64,000 nucleotides of DNA from Polynucleobacter sp. UB-Tiil-W10 (GTDB taxonomy: Bacteria; Pseudomonadota; Gammaproteobacteria; Burkholderiales; Burkholderiaceae). The notes beneath the pieces were generated by a model. That model did no database searches. It saw only the letters and a program-made list of their open reading frames with translations, and was not told where the DNA came from. Where the stretch lies: the NCBI RefSeq assembly GCF_018881605.1, contig NZ_JACVPZ010000001.1, positions 1,973,845-2,037,844 on the forward strand. The letters run 5' to 3'. The translations under genes and the position numbers were made by a program. The first letter of the stretch is position 1; the number at the start of each line of letters is the position of its first letter. Positions 1 through 8,500 of the stretch are shown piece by piece.

Positions 1-193
1 GCATATCATCGGCTACTTTGCATGGAGCAAATTGACAAAGATTATCTGCATCACAGTATTCAATATGCTTATCCGCTAAGTGTACAAAATTACTAGAAAA
101 CCCTTTGGCATTAAATTGATCCTGCAAGACGGCACAAACGTTACTGCTTAGCCCATTTTTACGTGATGATCCCACTAATACGCATACCTTCAC
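1..193 (-). CDS. NADPH-dependent FMN reductase / flavodoxin-fold protein, 3' end cut by window
   Basis: The first 64 codons of a gene that runs off the left edge. The N-terminus reads VKVCVLVGSSRKNGLSSNVC, a beta strand followed by a GSSRxxG-type phosphate loop, which is the FMN phosphate-binding signature of the NADPH-dependent FMN reductase/iron-sulfur flavoprotein group. Further on a CDADNLCQFAPC stretch carries closely spaced cysteines, as seen in multimeric flavodoxin-like WrbA/ISF relatives. GTG at 193 is chosen because GGAGGT lies 7 bases upstream; an in-frame ATG at 208 overlaps that Shine-Dalgarno. It lies downstream of, and in the same direction as, the chorismate-using pair, 93 bp away, so it may belong to the same pathway. 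The exact substrate cannot be told from the fragment. Confidence 0.6.
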   Translation of the reverse strand, partial: MKVCVLVGSSRKNGLSSNVCAVLQDQFNAKGFSSNFVHLADKHIEYCDADNLCQFAPCKVADDM

Positions 194-286
194 AGAGACT
201 ACCTCCATTAGCAAAATACTTTGAATAAATTCAGCACCCGTCGACTAAAGCCATCAGTCTGACTTGAAAACCATTCAATGTATTTG

Positions 287-877
287 CTAGTTACAAGGGT
301 ATGCGTCTATAAAATTCTGAAGAATTTGAACTCCACCCTCTGTACCGATGCTTTCTGGATGGAATTGAATACCCTCAATTTTTAAATCTTTATTTCTAAT
401 GCCCATTACATAATGATCATCCGCAGAGCGCGCGGAAACTTCCATCCCGCTAGGAAGATTGGAATTGGAAACTACTATTGAGTGATAGCGCATTGCCGAG
501 AAAGGGCGATTCAGAAATGTTTTGAAGCAGCCCTTGCCATCATGGTGAATAAGGCTTGTTTTCCCATGCATTAGATTTTTAGCGTATTCAACTTGGCAAC
601 CGTAATGAAGACCAATAGCCTGATGACCTAAACAAACCCCCAAAACCGGCATGCGCCCCTGATTTTGGGAAAGCAACTCTCCATAACCTGAATCTGCGGG
701 ATGACCGGGGCCAGGACCAAGCAACAGCATATCCGCAGACGATTGACGCACTGCGTCCACCAGCAGACTATCGTCTTTCCGATACAAGCTCACTCTACAA
801 CCGATAATCTGCAAATAACCAACGAGGATATGTACAAAGCTGTCATATGCATCTACAACAATTACATGACGTGACAT
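287..877 (-). CDS. trpG: Anthranilate / aminodeoxychorismate synthase glutamine amidotransferase subunit
   Basis: A 196-residue class I glutamine amidotransferase that would release ammonia from glutamine for the chorismate-binding partner encoded just upstream. Visible motifs are the oxyanion loop LLGPGPGHP, the nucleophile elbow GVCLGHQ and the His-Glu pair in QFHPES, so the catalytic triad is complete. Length fits TrpG/PabA (about 190-200). Its start lies inside the 3' end of the partner gene (16-bp overlap), a sign of translational coupling and equal dosage. TrpG and PabA cannot be separated by sequence alone and in many bacteria one protein serves both; the symbol follows the partner, whose motif looks more like TrpE. 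Confidence 0.85.
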   Translation of the reverse strand: MSRHVIVVDAYDSFVHILVGYLQIIGCRVSLYRKDDSLLVDAVRQSSADMLLLGPGPGHPADSGYGELLSQNQGRMPVLGVCLGHQAIGLHYGCQVEYAKNLMHGKTSLIHHDGKGCFKTFLNRPFSAMRYHSIVVSNSNLPSGMEVSARSADDHYVMGIRNKDLKIEGIQFHPESIGTEGGVQILQNFIDAYPCN

Positions 878-2352
878 GAAATCTCCTCCCGAGTAATGGC
901 TTTGAAGATTGAGCCCATTTTATGTAGGGTTTCGGCATACTCATCCTCAACCTTAGAGTCGGACACTATTCCAGCGGAAGCCCTTAATGAATACGTCCCA
1001 TTGTGTTCAACGGCAGTTCTAATGCATAGGGCTGCATTAACAAAATTAGTGCCCAATCCAATGATTCCCAAGGCTCCTGCATACACTCCGCGAGCACTAT
1101 CCTCCAGCTCAAAAATGAGTTCAATTGCTCTAATTTTTGGGGCACCCGTCATAGTGCCAGCCGGAAACGAAGCTTGAATCACATCATATTTATCAAGGCC
1201 CTTTCTCATATGGGCTTTAGTAGTGGATACCATGTGATACACATGTGAATATTCCTCGATTAACATCAAACCAGAAACCTCAAGACTTTCTGGTGATGCC
1301 ACCCTGCATAAATCGTTTCGACATAAATCTACCAACATCATATGCTCAGCCTTCTCCTTAGAATTGGAGCGGAATTCTTTTATCGCTTCATCTTTAGTGG
1401 CCATTTTTGATTTAGCCAAGGTTCCAGCAATTGGCCTCATGGTTATCTCATCGCCCTCGATACAAATATATGACTCAGGGCTAGCCCCAATCACTTCATT
1501 TCCCCCACAATGAAATAAATACATATAAGGAGAAGGATTCATCAGCCTTAGCCTTGCATACACATCAAGTGGCGAAATATCTGACTCGACTAAAATTTGC
1601 TGACCAACTTGAATTTGGTATACATCCCCCTTTGCAACATGATCTAAGGCTGTACGTGCTTTTTGTATGTATGCACTCTTACTAGTCTCCCTTTTAACTA
1701 CAAATGAATTAAGAGGAGCACACTCATACGGCCGCGTTGTAATGGTGAAATGTGGCGTAATTTGAGAAATATTGATGGCTTCAGTCCCAATAAACTCATA
1801 TTGATGAAGGGTGACCTGCCCCTCCCCAAACTCTATATACGTTGAATAACAAGTAAGAGCGATATCTGGCATATCCCCTTCGACATAGCCAGCTATATTT
1901 TCTATGTAGTGAATAGTGTTGTACCCAAATGTTGCAAAAGCCAAAATTCCACCCTCACTGGTTTTAAAGTGAGCGTCCAATGCCCGTAAATACTTCCAAA
2001 CCTCACTCCGCTCAAACAATTGATATCGTAAATAGCTAACGGTCGCTTCAATCAATTCTTCCTCTACGAACAAAGCCCTGTAACGATCCAATAGAGTCTT
2101 ATTTCCAGTGATTGTGATGATGCAATCTGTTATTTCAATTTTCAAAATTGGCAGTATTCCAATCATGGACTTTTTTGAGTCAATAGATTTAGGCCCCAAA
2201 GACTCAAGCAGAAACATTTCTTTGCTGTTAAAGGTTTTTAATAAATTCAAATAGACGTCAAACGCTACTGTACGGTAGTCATCACGGTAATCATTACTGT
2301 AGTACCTATCTGAATGAATATTAATATTGTTAATTTTCTTAGATTTGATCAT
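862..2352 (-). CDS. trpE: Anthranilate synthase component I-like chorismate-binding enzyme
   Basis: A 496-residue chorismate-binding enzyme of the TrpE/PabB/isochorismate synthase family. The C-terminal catalytic half shows GASPES, RPIAGT, a DLCRND segment, FPAGTMTGAPK and RASAGIV, all family blocks. The Ala in RPIAGT is what anthranilate synthases carry; PabB enzymes of the Escherichia type have Lys there, so TrpE activity is the better guess. The N-terminal 60 residues are Asn/Tyr/Lys-rich and poorly conserved. No Shine-Dalgarno is visible before ATG 2352, and a perfect inverted repeat starts 7 bases upstream. The trpD, trpC, trpB and trpA genes are not adjacent, so this may feed a separate anthranilate-derived pathway lying left of the window. 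Confidence 0.82.
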   Translation of the reverse strand: MIKSKKINNINIHSDRYYSNDYRDDYRTVAFDVYLNLLKTFNSKEMFLLESLGPKSIDSKKSMIGILPILKIEITDCIITITGNKTLLDRYRALFVEEELIEATVSYLRYQLFERSEVWKYLRALDAHFKTSEGGILAFATFGYNTIHYIENIAGYVEGDMPDIALTCYSTYIEFGEGQVTLHQYEFIGTEAINISQITPHFTITTRPYECAPLNSFVVKRETSKSAYIQKARTALDHVAKGDVYQIQVGQQILVESDISPLDVYARLRLMNPSPYMYLFHCGGNEVIGASPESYICIEGDEITMRPIAGTLAKSKMATKDEAIKEFRSNSKEKAEHMMLVDLCRNDLCRVASPESLEVSGLMLIEEYSHVYHMVSTTKAHMRKGLDKYDVIQASFPAGTMTGAPKIRAIELIFELEDSARGVYAGALGIIGLGTNFVNAALCIRTAVEHNGTYSLRASAGIVSDSKVEDEYAETLHKMGSIFKAITREEISCHVM

Positions 2353-2358
2353 TTTATA

Positions 2359-2392
2359 TAGTGTATTGATGTATCATTACAACAATACACTA
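2359..2392. promoter_or_regulatory. Perfect 10-bp inverted repeat upstream of the trpE-like gene
   Basis: TAGTGTATTG at 2359-2368 and its exact complement CAATACACTA at 2383-2392 are separated by 14 bases. The repeat sits 7-40 bases before the start codon on the minus strand, where a promoter or leader would be. It could be an operator for a dimeric repressor or a leader hairpin; there is no T-run, so it is not a simple terminator. Confidence 0.5.
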
Positions 2393-2456
2393 GGTATGCA
2401 GAACAATCAACCCTAGTAATTTTGATTTAAATATACGAATAAATCTAAAAGAAAGT

Positions 2457-2480
2457 AGGAGGCGTACTAAGACGCCTCCT
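2457..2480 (-). terminator. Rho-independent terminator of the alkylsulfatase-like gene
   Basis: A perfect 9-bp stem (AGGAGGCGT / ACGCCTCCT) with a 6-base loop lies about 50 bases after the stop codon at 2533. On the minus strand it is followed by TACTTTCTTTTAGATT, a T-rich tract. It separates the hydrolase gene from the trpE-like gene downstream. Confidence 0.75.
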
Positions 2481-2532
2481 TAAAATAATGCTCGTCTAAT
2501 ACCGTGTCTAACAGCATGTCCGAGTAAATGAA

Positions 2533-4641
2533 TTATTCACCCGCTGTAATAGCTATTTCTTGTGCTGCAAATGGATCTTTTAAAGATTGTGCAGAAGATT
2601 TTGGAGCTGACTTTGGCTTGGTTCCCGGCATTAATTCAAAGTCAGGTACAAAGACGGTTAAGGTACCTCTCAGCTGATCAAATACCTTGCGATCGCCATC
2701 AAACTTCGCCTTACCTTCGGCTTGCAGCTTGTCAAAGGTAGTTTGACCGCCCATCACCTGCTCTAGATCACTGCGATTTAGGGTCACTGTGAGATTTGGG
2801 TTTTTTGCTTGCTGACCTTTAATATTGGTCAAAGCAGAGTTGCTCATTTCAATCACAAACTTCTCGCCATTGTCTGGCGTAGAAAGATTGATTACAAAAT
2901 TCATACCCGCCGCTTTTTTACTATCCATAGTGATTGCAAGTGCATTAAGCCAAAGTTCGGTTGTCATACCCCTGATCATGTCTGGACCGTTGGATTTTGG
3001 TGAAGCTCCAGTCGGCATGCCGTGACGTAGCTCATAGGCGGCACCCAGGAAGCTATTACGCATACTTGGGCTTTCTTTCTGGTAGCCGATCTGCTCAAAA
3101 ATATCAGCCAGTAGATCTTTAGCTGCAGTGTTGTTCGGTTGCGCGTAAACCAACTTATTCACAATTTCCATCGCTTCACGATACTTGCCTTGCTTATAAA
3201 GCTCCCTACCCTTGGCCAAGATCTTGCCTGAACCGCCCATCATTTCCACATAAAGCGGGGCAGAATCTCTTGGTGACAATGGTGCTAGCGTTGCAGGATT
3301 AGCATCCCAATAACCTAAATAGCGATTGATAACGGCGCGGCTATTATGCTCTTCTGAACCGTGATAGCTATGGGCGGCCCATTGTTTCTTTAGGCTTTCT
3401 GGCTGTTTATAGACATTCTGAATTTCATTAATGGTGACGCCATTATTTGCCAAGTGAAGCACTTCATTGTGCAAGTGGGCATAACTATCCCGCTGTGTGC
3501 GCATCACCTCTTGAATGCGCTCATTTCCCCAGCGCGGCCAACTATGAGATGCAAACATGACCTCGCTTTCATTGCCGTAACGATATAGGGCATTGTTAAT
3601 ATTTTTGGACCAGGCTAAAGAGTCACGCACTAATGCACCACGCAAGGTATAAATATTGTGTATCGTGCCGGTGATATTTTCTGCTGCCCAAAACGCTTTG
3701 AATTGTGGGAAATAAGTATTCATCTCAGCAGGCGCCTCGGTGCCCGGCGTATTTTGAAACTCCATCTCGACACCATCAACCGTCATTTTTTCGTATGGCT
3801 GATTGATATAGACATTTGGCTCAATCAGGCCTAAATTACCAGCAGCAGTATTTTTTCCAATCGATTGATCAACGTGGCCAAATGGGCTTCTTGGCAATAA
3901 AACCCCGTACTGAAAATACATTCTTCGGGTCATTGCATTGCCGGCATACACATTTTCAGCAATCGCATGATCCATAAAGCCAGCGGGTGCGATGATCTTC
4001 ACTTTGCCGCTCTTGACGTCTTCCTCATTCACGACGCCTCGCACGCCACCAAAGTGATCTCCATGTGAGTGTGAATACACCACAGCCACTACAGGACGCT
4101 TTCCAAGTTTCTCATTGACCAACTCCAGAGCGGCGCGAGCTGTTTCTTTTGCGGTTAATGGGTCAAACACAATCCAGCCAGTATTCGTTTTAATAAAACT
4201 TATGTTGGCTAAGTCAAAACCACGCACTTGATAAATTTTTCCTGGAACGACTTCATAAAGCCCATAACCCATATTGAGAATGGCCTGGCGTTGCAATGAA
4301 GGATGCACACTATCAAAGTCTTTGCCTTGCAATAAGAAATCATAACTTCCCATATCCCACGCTACATTCCCAGCGTCTGCCATGATCGTCTTATAAGGAG
4401 GCGCGGCAATAAAGCCTTTTTTAGATTCCTCAAAGTCTCTTTTATCTTCAAAAGGCAGAGTCTTGCGCAGCCCATTTTGTAGCTCAACGGTATAACTTGA
4501 TGGCGCCTTACCCTTTTCATCAAAGTGTTTGCCTTGCATGGCACCAGGATCAGCAACAACCCCGCCACCCCCTGCTGCTATTGCTAGCCCTGAGCTCATT
4601 AATGTGATTGCAATCGAGATGGATATAAGTTTGATTTTCAT
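2533..4641 (-). CDS. Alkylsulfatase-like metallo-beta-lactamase-fold hydrolase, exported
   Basis: A 702-residue protein of the SdsA1/Pseudomonas alkylsulfatase type, expected to hydrolyse sulfate esters such as alkyl sulfates in the periplasm. ATG 4641 is chosen because a clear signal peptide begins there (MKIKLISISIAITLMSSGLA); the longer frame adds 18 unlikely residues. The zinc motif HSHGDHFGG sits near residue 190, followed by the long MBL domain, a helical dimerisation segment (residues about 490-590) and a C-terminal SCP2-like lipid-binding domain ending near VFVPDFELMPGTKP. This three-part layout matches SdsA1. It is divergent from the barrel gene at 4726 with 84 bp between them and has its own terminator, so it is a single-gene transcript. 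Substrate is inferred from the family. Confidence 0.87.
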   Translation of the reverse strand: MKIKLISISIAITLMSSGLAIAAGGGGVVADPGAMQGKHFDEKGKAPSSYTVELQNGLRKTLPFEDKRDFEESKKGFIAAPPYKTIMADAGNVAWDMGSYDFLLQGKDFDSVHPSLQRQAILNMGYGLYEVVPGKIYQVRGFDLANISFIKTNTGWIVFDPLTAKETARAALELVNEKLGKRPVVAVVYSHSHGDHFGGVRGVVNEEDVKSGKVKIIAPAGFMDHAIAENVYAGNAMTRRMYFQYGVLLPRSPFGHVDQSIGKNTAAGNLGLIEPNVYINQPYEKMTVDGVEMEFQNTPGTEAPAEMNTYFPQFKAFWAAENITGTIHNIYTLRGALVRDSLAWSKNINNALYRYGNESEVMFASHSWPRWGNERIQEVMRTQRDSYAHLHNEVLHLANNGVTINEIQNVYKQPESLKKQWAAHSYHGSEEHNSRAVINRYLGYWDANPATLAPLSPRDSAPLYVEMMGGSGKILAKGRELYKQGKYREAMEIVNKLVYAQPNNTAAKDLLADIFEQIGYQKESPSMRNSFLGAAYELRHGMPTGASPKSNGPDMIRGMTTELWLNALAITMDSKKAAGMNFVINLSTPDNGEKFVIEMSNSALTNIKGQQAKNPNLTVTLNRSDLEQVMGGQTTFDKLQAEGKAKFDGDRKVFDQLRGTLTVFVPDFELMPGTKPKSAPKSSAQSLKDPFAAQEIAITAGE

Positions 4642-4725
4642 AAAAGTCCAAAGGAAGTCATTGGAAAATAGCAGCTCATGTTCGCTATGGTACATCCACC
4701 GAATTGTTTCGCTAAAATCCGTTTT

Positions 4726-5679
4726 ATGCAGCCTTTCAGTAGAGTCCAGCTCCTTTCCTTTTCTGCCTTATTTCTCTTGGGTGTTGGTTATGCGCATGCC
4801 CAAACCCCCCTCCAGGATGCAGGAACTAACTATTTAAAGAAGCGGGCTGATGCCTTAATGACGATTACTGGGTACTCCCTAACCCCAGATGTGACCACGG
4901 GCAATCTTAAAATTACCAACGGCACTAGTGATAAGGCGGATTTACAAATGACCTCACTTGGTGGTGGTGATCGCATCAGCGCTAACTTTCCTCTCTACCT
5001 AGAGGGGACTTTGGCATTTAATCGCTATAACCCAACCTTTACGGATGGGGTTGGCAATCGATCTGTGAACATCCCCATGTATTGGAATAGCATCACGGGT
5101 ACCGGCGGAGTTGGCTGGGATTTTCCAATCACAGATCAACTGCGATTTAGGCCCATAGCCAATGTCATGCTTGGCCATTTAGAAAGTGATGCCTCTATTG
5201 CTACGCGCTACATCAACAATAATCGAGACATTAATTTGCAATTTATTAATAGTGGTCGCATGAACTCTTATGGCTTGGGAGGATCAGTCATGCTCGATTA
5301 CGAAAACTATATGCCTGATCAAGAAATTGATATCGAGCTACGTTATACCAATATTAATATTCAAACCTTTGATAGCTCTACAGCAGTCCAAGGCTCGGCA
5401 GATTCTCAAAGCGTCTCACTCTGGGCGCGCAGCAGAATTCCTACGCCCTTTATGGCTCTAGACAGACCGATCAGGGCAGTATTTGAAGCTGCAAATACCC
5501 AATTCTTGGGTGATCTCCGCGGCACACTCGGATTTAGCTCGCTGTCTTCTCTTGGTACCGGAGTAGAACTTGATCGTAGCGCCTCTGACCCCATCTTTTC
5601 GAGAATTAGGGTTGTCTTTCGCTACCAGTTTGGTCAAAACGTGCACGGCACCTCTATTGGTTTGGCAGCGAGTTTCTAG
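4726..5679 (+). CDS. Outer-membrane beta-barrel protein (solitary autotransporter-barrel type)
   Basis: A 317-residue exported protein. ATG 4726 begins a good signal peptide (MQPFSRVQLLSFSALFLLG, cleavage near AHAQ). The mature part alternates polar and hydrophobic residues in the way of membrane beta strands and ends in GTSIGLAASF, with a C-terminal Phe typical of BAM-inserted barrels. The overall shape recalls the solitary outer-membrane autotransporter-like barrel family; I am not certain of that family name. It is divergent from the alkylsulfatase-like gene, sharing an 84-bp promoter region, which suggests but does not prove a joint role, for example substrate entry. Confidence 0.7.
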   Translation: MQPFSRVQLLSFSALFLLGVGYAHAQTPLQDAGTNYLKKRADALMTITGYSLTPDVTTGNLKITNGTSDKADLQMTSLGGGDRISANFPLYLEGTLAFNRYNPTFTDGVGNRSVNIPMYWNSITGTGGVGWDFPITDQLRFRPIANVMLGHLESDASIATRYINNNRDINLQFINSGRMNSYGLGGSVMLDYENYMPDQEIDIELRYTNINIQTFDSSTAVQGSADSQSVSLWARSRIPTPFMALDRPIRAVFEAANTQFLGDLRGTLGFSSLSSLGTGVELDRSASDPIFSRIRVVFRYQFGQNVHGTSIGLAASF

Positions 5680-5689
5680 TTTTTCATAA

Positions 5690-5748
5690 CCTCAACTAGA
5701 GGACTTTTAAATCGCTTGTCGCGAGTTCGAATCTCGCTCGACCCACCA
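5690..5748 (+). pseudogene. Decayed tRNA-Lys(UUU)-like 3' remnant with CCA
   Basis: An intact T arm (GCGAG-TTCGAAT-CTCGC, 5721-5737), a 3' acceptor strand TCGACCC (5738-5744) and ACCA (5745-5748) follow GGACTTTTAA, which resembles a tRNA-Lys anticodon loop. There is no 5' acceptor strand or proper D arm (only CTCAACTAGAG) and the anticodon stem does not pair, so it cannot be a functional tRNA. Such 3' pieces are often left by site-specific integration or tRNA duplication and decay. Confidence 0.6.
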
Positions 5749-5777
5749 GTGATAAAAAATTCCCGAAGTGAATTAAC

Positions 5778-7259
5778 TTAGTTCACCAAAACAATTCCAG
5801 GTGGCTTCCACTCTCCCTCGCCCGGCGGCAATATGGATGGAGAAGTCTCTTTTGGCCAGTAAAGACGCATAACCAGATAGATTGGACCGTTGGGTGCTGG
5901 CAGCCAATTTGCTTCTTTCGATTTACCTGGCGACTTATTTAGAATGTAGATCGTTATTGATCCATCAGCATTCTTCTTCAACCCCGGTAGCATTGGAGAA
6001 TTAATCAGATAGCGATTGATTGGATTTTCGATTAAGAGTTGCGTCTTACCATCGTACACCGTGATTGACCAGAAGGCATTCACCGGCGGAAGCTGACCCT
6101 TTGCAAAAGTGAGCGTGTAGCTGTGTTTGCTGCCATCAAGTATTTCGCCTTGGCTATCCATCCGAGTCAATGGATACATAGCTTCAATTGAATCGTTTGC
6201 ATAGATGCCGGCTTTTGCAACAGCAGCGCGTTTTAGCCAATCCCCATTGAAGAAAGCACGATCCCCACCAGCTAGACCGCCTACCCTCCACCCATTAAAG
6301 TCTTTACCTCCATTTGCAGCCATTTTTTCAATCTTCTCTTCGCCCTCTTTCATGGCTAAAAGAATTGCAGCTTTGTGTTCGGCCGAGAGGTCTTTGAACT
6401 CAAACTTTCTGCCGGGTCCGATGCCAATGCTTGCCAATTTTTCGCGGATAATATTTTCCTCGGGGCCGGCTGGTGCGTACTGAAGCGCAAAGCTTAGATA
6501 TTCGAAGAAATTGGTTTTCACCATTTCCTTATTGACCTTTGGAAAATCAATCACTGGTGCAGAAGCTGGAGCAGGCTGTTTGAGATATGCCGAAAGTAAT
6601 TGTGCTTTATATCCACTTTGCACTTTAACTACATTAGGCATATCCGCTGCATTAAAAAGTTGAGTGCGATAAATTGCTACAGAAAATTGGGTTGATGAAC
6701 GAAAGACTTTTTTAATACCCGCAGGTGTTTCACCCTGCCAATCAGGCCCAACCACCATGTAGTTGCCAGCCTCATTGCCAGTAGCACGGCTACCGATATA
6801 ACCATAATTAAACGTATTGCCATCGCACAACATCACTGCGTAATAACGCTTTTTATCTATTGCAGGCACTGATAACACCATCGGCTCTGATCTCAAATCC
6901 ATAAACACAATCGAATAAGGAGTATCACTATTGGGTGAAACGACTGTCGTATCTTTATAGGTAAAGACACGCGCCTCATTATTGATTTCATTAAAGGGGG
7001 CTTTAAACTGTCCTGAATCGCGATTAATTGCGTAGTCATACATGACTGCATAGTTCATAACGATTGGAAGCCCGTAGATGAACCCTTCTTCTGCAATCGC
7101 CTTTGTCTCCTCAATACTTGGCACAGGAATGCCCGCTACGGTATCTCTCTTTTCCGCTTGAGAAACGGCATCGTTCTTATTACCGCATCCAACAATCATT
7201 ACTGCCACGATAGACGCAATGATGAATCCAATAAAAGCTAAAACTTGGCGATTTTTCAT
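5778..7259 (-). CDS. DUF1254/DUF1214 family lipoprotein
   Basis: A 493-residue predicted lipoprotein: ATG 7259 (GAGGG 9 bases upstream) starts a signal peptide ending at the lipobox-like VGCGN. The N-terminal part with YGLPIVMNYAVMYD and SPNSDTPYSIVFMDL is the DUF1254 signature; the C-terminal part with NAFWSITVYD, YLINSPM and NWLPAPNGPIYLVMRLYWP is DUF1214. Two-domain proteins of this kind are widespread in proteobacteria and their biochemical role is not established. It is followed on its 3' side by the tRNA-Lys remnant and preceded by a GC-richer orphan gene, so this stretch looks like an accessory insert. Confidence 0.85.
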   Translation of the reverse strand: MKNRQVLAFIGFIIASIVAVMIVGCGNKNDAVSQAEKRDTVAGIPVPSIEETKAIAEEGFIYGLPIVMNYAVMYDYAINRDSGQFKAPFNEINNEARVFTYKDTTVVSPNSDTPYSIVFMDLRSEPMVLSVPAIDKKRYYAVMLCDGNTFNYGYIGSRATGNEAGNYMVVGPDWQGETPAGIKKVFRSSTQFSVAIYRTQLFNAADMPNVVKVQSGYKAQLLSAYLKQPAPASAPVIDFPKVNKEMVKTNFFEYLSFALQYAPAGPEENIIREKLASIGIGPGRKFEFKDLSAEHKAAILLAMKEGEEKIEKMAANGGKDFNGWRVGGLAGGDRAFFNGDWLKRAAVAKAGIYANDSIEAMYPLTRMDSQGEILDGSKHSYTLTFAKGQLPPVNAFWSITVYDGKTQLLIENPINRYLINSPMLPGLKKNADGSITIYILNKSPGKSKEANWLPAPNGPIYLVMRLYWPKETSPSILPPGEGEWKPPGIVLVN

Positions 7260-7383
7260 GATGCCATCCCTCTTTTTTTCAAGCAATCAATCTTGCCCTG
7301 CAAGCAAGGTGCATCACCCACCCTCAACACGTGGTGGGGTGACACAGAACAAACCTAAATCGTTACCGCCGGTCAGTAAGGCA

Positions 7384-8169
7384 CTACTTTTTAGCGCTGG
7401 CGCCAGCGTTGTACTGGTAGTTGCCTTCAAATTGGTCGAGAACGATACTGTTAGGCGGGTTGGAATCAGCGGTAGACGTCAGAGTCATATCCTTGTCCAA
7501 CTTGCGCGATCTAAACTTCCATCCCTCCGGCAAGGTCAGGCGCTTGCCAAGGGTGGGTAGGCTTTCGATAGTGTTCTTGGGATCAATCTTCAAGGACAAG
7601 CTGAACATGGTGTACACAGCACCCTCAGGGGTAATCAGCTCATACACTGTTTCGCCTGCATTGAAGAAAAAGGTATTGGTTCGCTTAGACACCAGCACCT
7701 TATATGCAGGCAGGGTTCCAGTGACGGCTTTGCTGAGGTCGGGGGTTTCGAAGAGGCCGAGTACTCGCAAGGGGATCGTGGCGATCACCCTCTCCTTGCA
7801 GCCATCCCAGGCCATCCCTGTTATGCCGTTCGCCACGAGACGACGCGGACCGTTGAAGAGGACACCATCGCTCCCGTATTTCTTTTTCAAGTCATCTGCA
7901 TTTAGTGCGCGGAAGCGGGCGTCCATGACATCGTTGGGCGCCTCAAGGTCCTTGCCAAGCGAATTGTAGTAGTAGCCGATCCCGCTGCCGTTGGCCTGGC
8001 GGTTCATGAACAGAATTTCGTAGAATGCCTTGCCGCGCCAGTTCTCAATCTTGATTGGGCAGGGATCAGTAACGCCACCCTTCTGGTCGGCCAAGGCCGA
8101 CGTCATGCTAACTAGCAGCATAAGCGTCAGTGCCGCTACTCTTATAGTCATGTCTGTAATTATCTTCAT
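7384..8169 (-). CDS. Exported protein of unknown function, GC-richer than its neighbours
   Basis: A 261-residue protein I do not recognise. ATG 8169 is preceded by GGGAGA at a good distance and starts a signal peptide (MKIITDMTIRVAALTLMLLV, cleavage near SALA), so it is exported to the periplasm or beyond. The mature part has two cysteines (in TDPCPI and WDGCKE) that could form a disulfide and no visible catalytic motif. Base composition stands out: lines around 7741-7860 are near 60% GC against roughly 40% in the flanking genes, with many G/C-ending codons. That points to recent acquisition from a higher-GC relative. No T-run terminator follows it; an imperfect GGTGGGG hairpin lies at about 7313-7342. 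Confidence 0.72.
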   Translation of the reverse strand: MKIITDMTIRVAALTLMLLVSMTSALADQKGGVTDPCPIKIENWRGKAFYEILFMNRQANGSGIGYYYNSLGKDLEAPNDVMDARFRALNADDLKKKYGSDGVLFNGPRRLVANGITGMAWDGCKERVIATIPLRVLGLFETPDLSKAVTGTLPAYKVLVSKRTNTFFFNAGETVYELITPEGAVYTMFSLSLKIDPKNTIESLPTLGKRLTLPEGWKFRSRKLDKDMTLTSTADSNPPNSIVLDQFEGNYQYNAGASAKK

Positions 8170-8316
8170 TTCACTCTCCCGCAAGAAGGTTAAATAATGT
8201 TCGAGATGATGAATACATATTACTCAGAATTAGAAATAAATCTACCCAAATTGCTAAGATTTATTTCTCAAATGAAAAATTACAGCAAGTCCTCAATTGA
8301 ATTTTAATGATCCAGG

Positions 8317-8343
8317 CAAATAAAAAACCACCCGAAGGTGGTT
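8317..8343 (-). terminator. Rho-independent terminator after tRNA-Ser
   Basis: AACCACC-CGAA-GGTGGTT forms a 7-bp stem with a tetraloop (8326-8343). On the minus strand it is followed by a T-rich tract (TTTTTTATTTGCC, down to about 8315). It lies about 63 bases past the tRNA-Ser 3' end, with nothing coding in between. Confidence 0.75.
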
Positions 8344-8406
8344 CTTGGTAACGATTTTGGTAACAAGGCTGTTGATTTGCTACAGGCCTTGTAATAACTA
8401 GTGAAT

Positions 8407-8496
8407 TGGCGGAAGAGGTGAGATTCGAACTCACGGAGGACTTTCATCCTCGCCAGTTTTCAAGACTGGTGCATTCAACCGCTCTGCCACTCTTCC
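8407..8496 (-). tRNA. tRNA-Ser(TGA) with encoded CCA
   Basis: A 90-base class II tRNA on the minus strand. The acceptor GGAAGAG pairs with CTCTTCC, the anticodon loop reads TCTTGAAAA giving anticodon TGA, there is a long variable arm (GAGGATGAAAGTCCTC) and a T arm with GTTCGAATC. CCA is encoded. It lies 33 bp downstream of the FAD oxidoreductase on the same strand. Confidence 0.95.
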
Positions 8497-8500
8497 AATT

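Noticed and set aside
862..2352. Aminodeoxychorismate synthase PabB as first assignment
   Set aside because: The RPIAGT motif has Ala where Escherichia-type PabB has Lys, so the TrpE reading is preferred, although substrate is not proven.
5690..5748. Possible functional tRNA-Lys
   Set aside because: No 5' acceptor strand, no D arm and an unpaired anticodon stem; only the 3' part is intact.
7313..7342. GGTGG/CCACC hairpin after the GC-rich gene as a terminator
   Set aside because: The stem is imperfect and no T-run follows on either strand.
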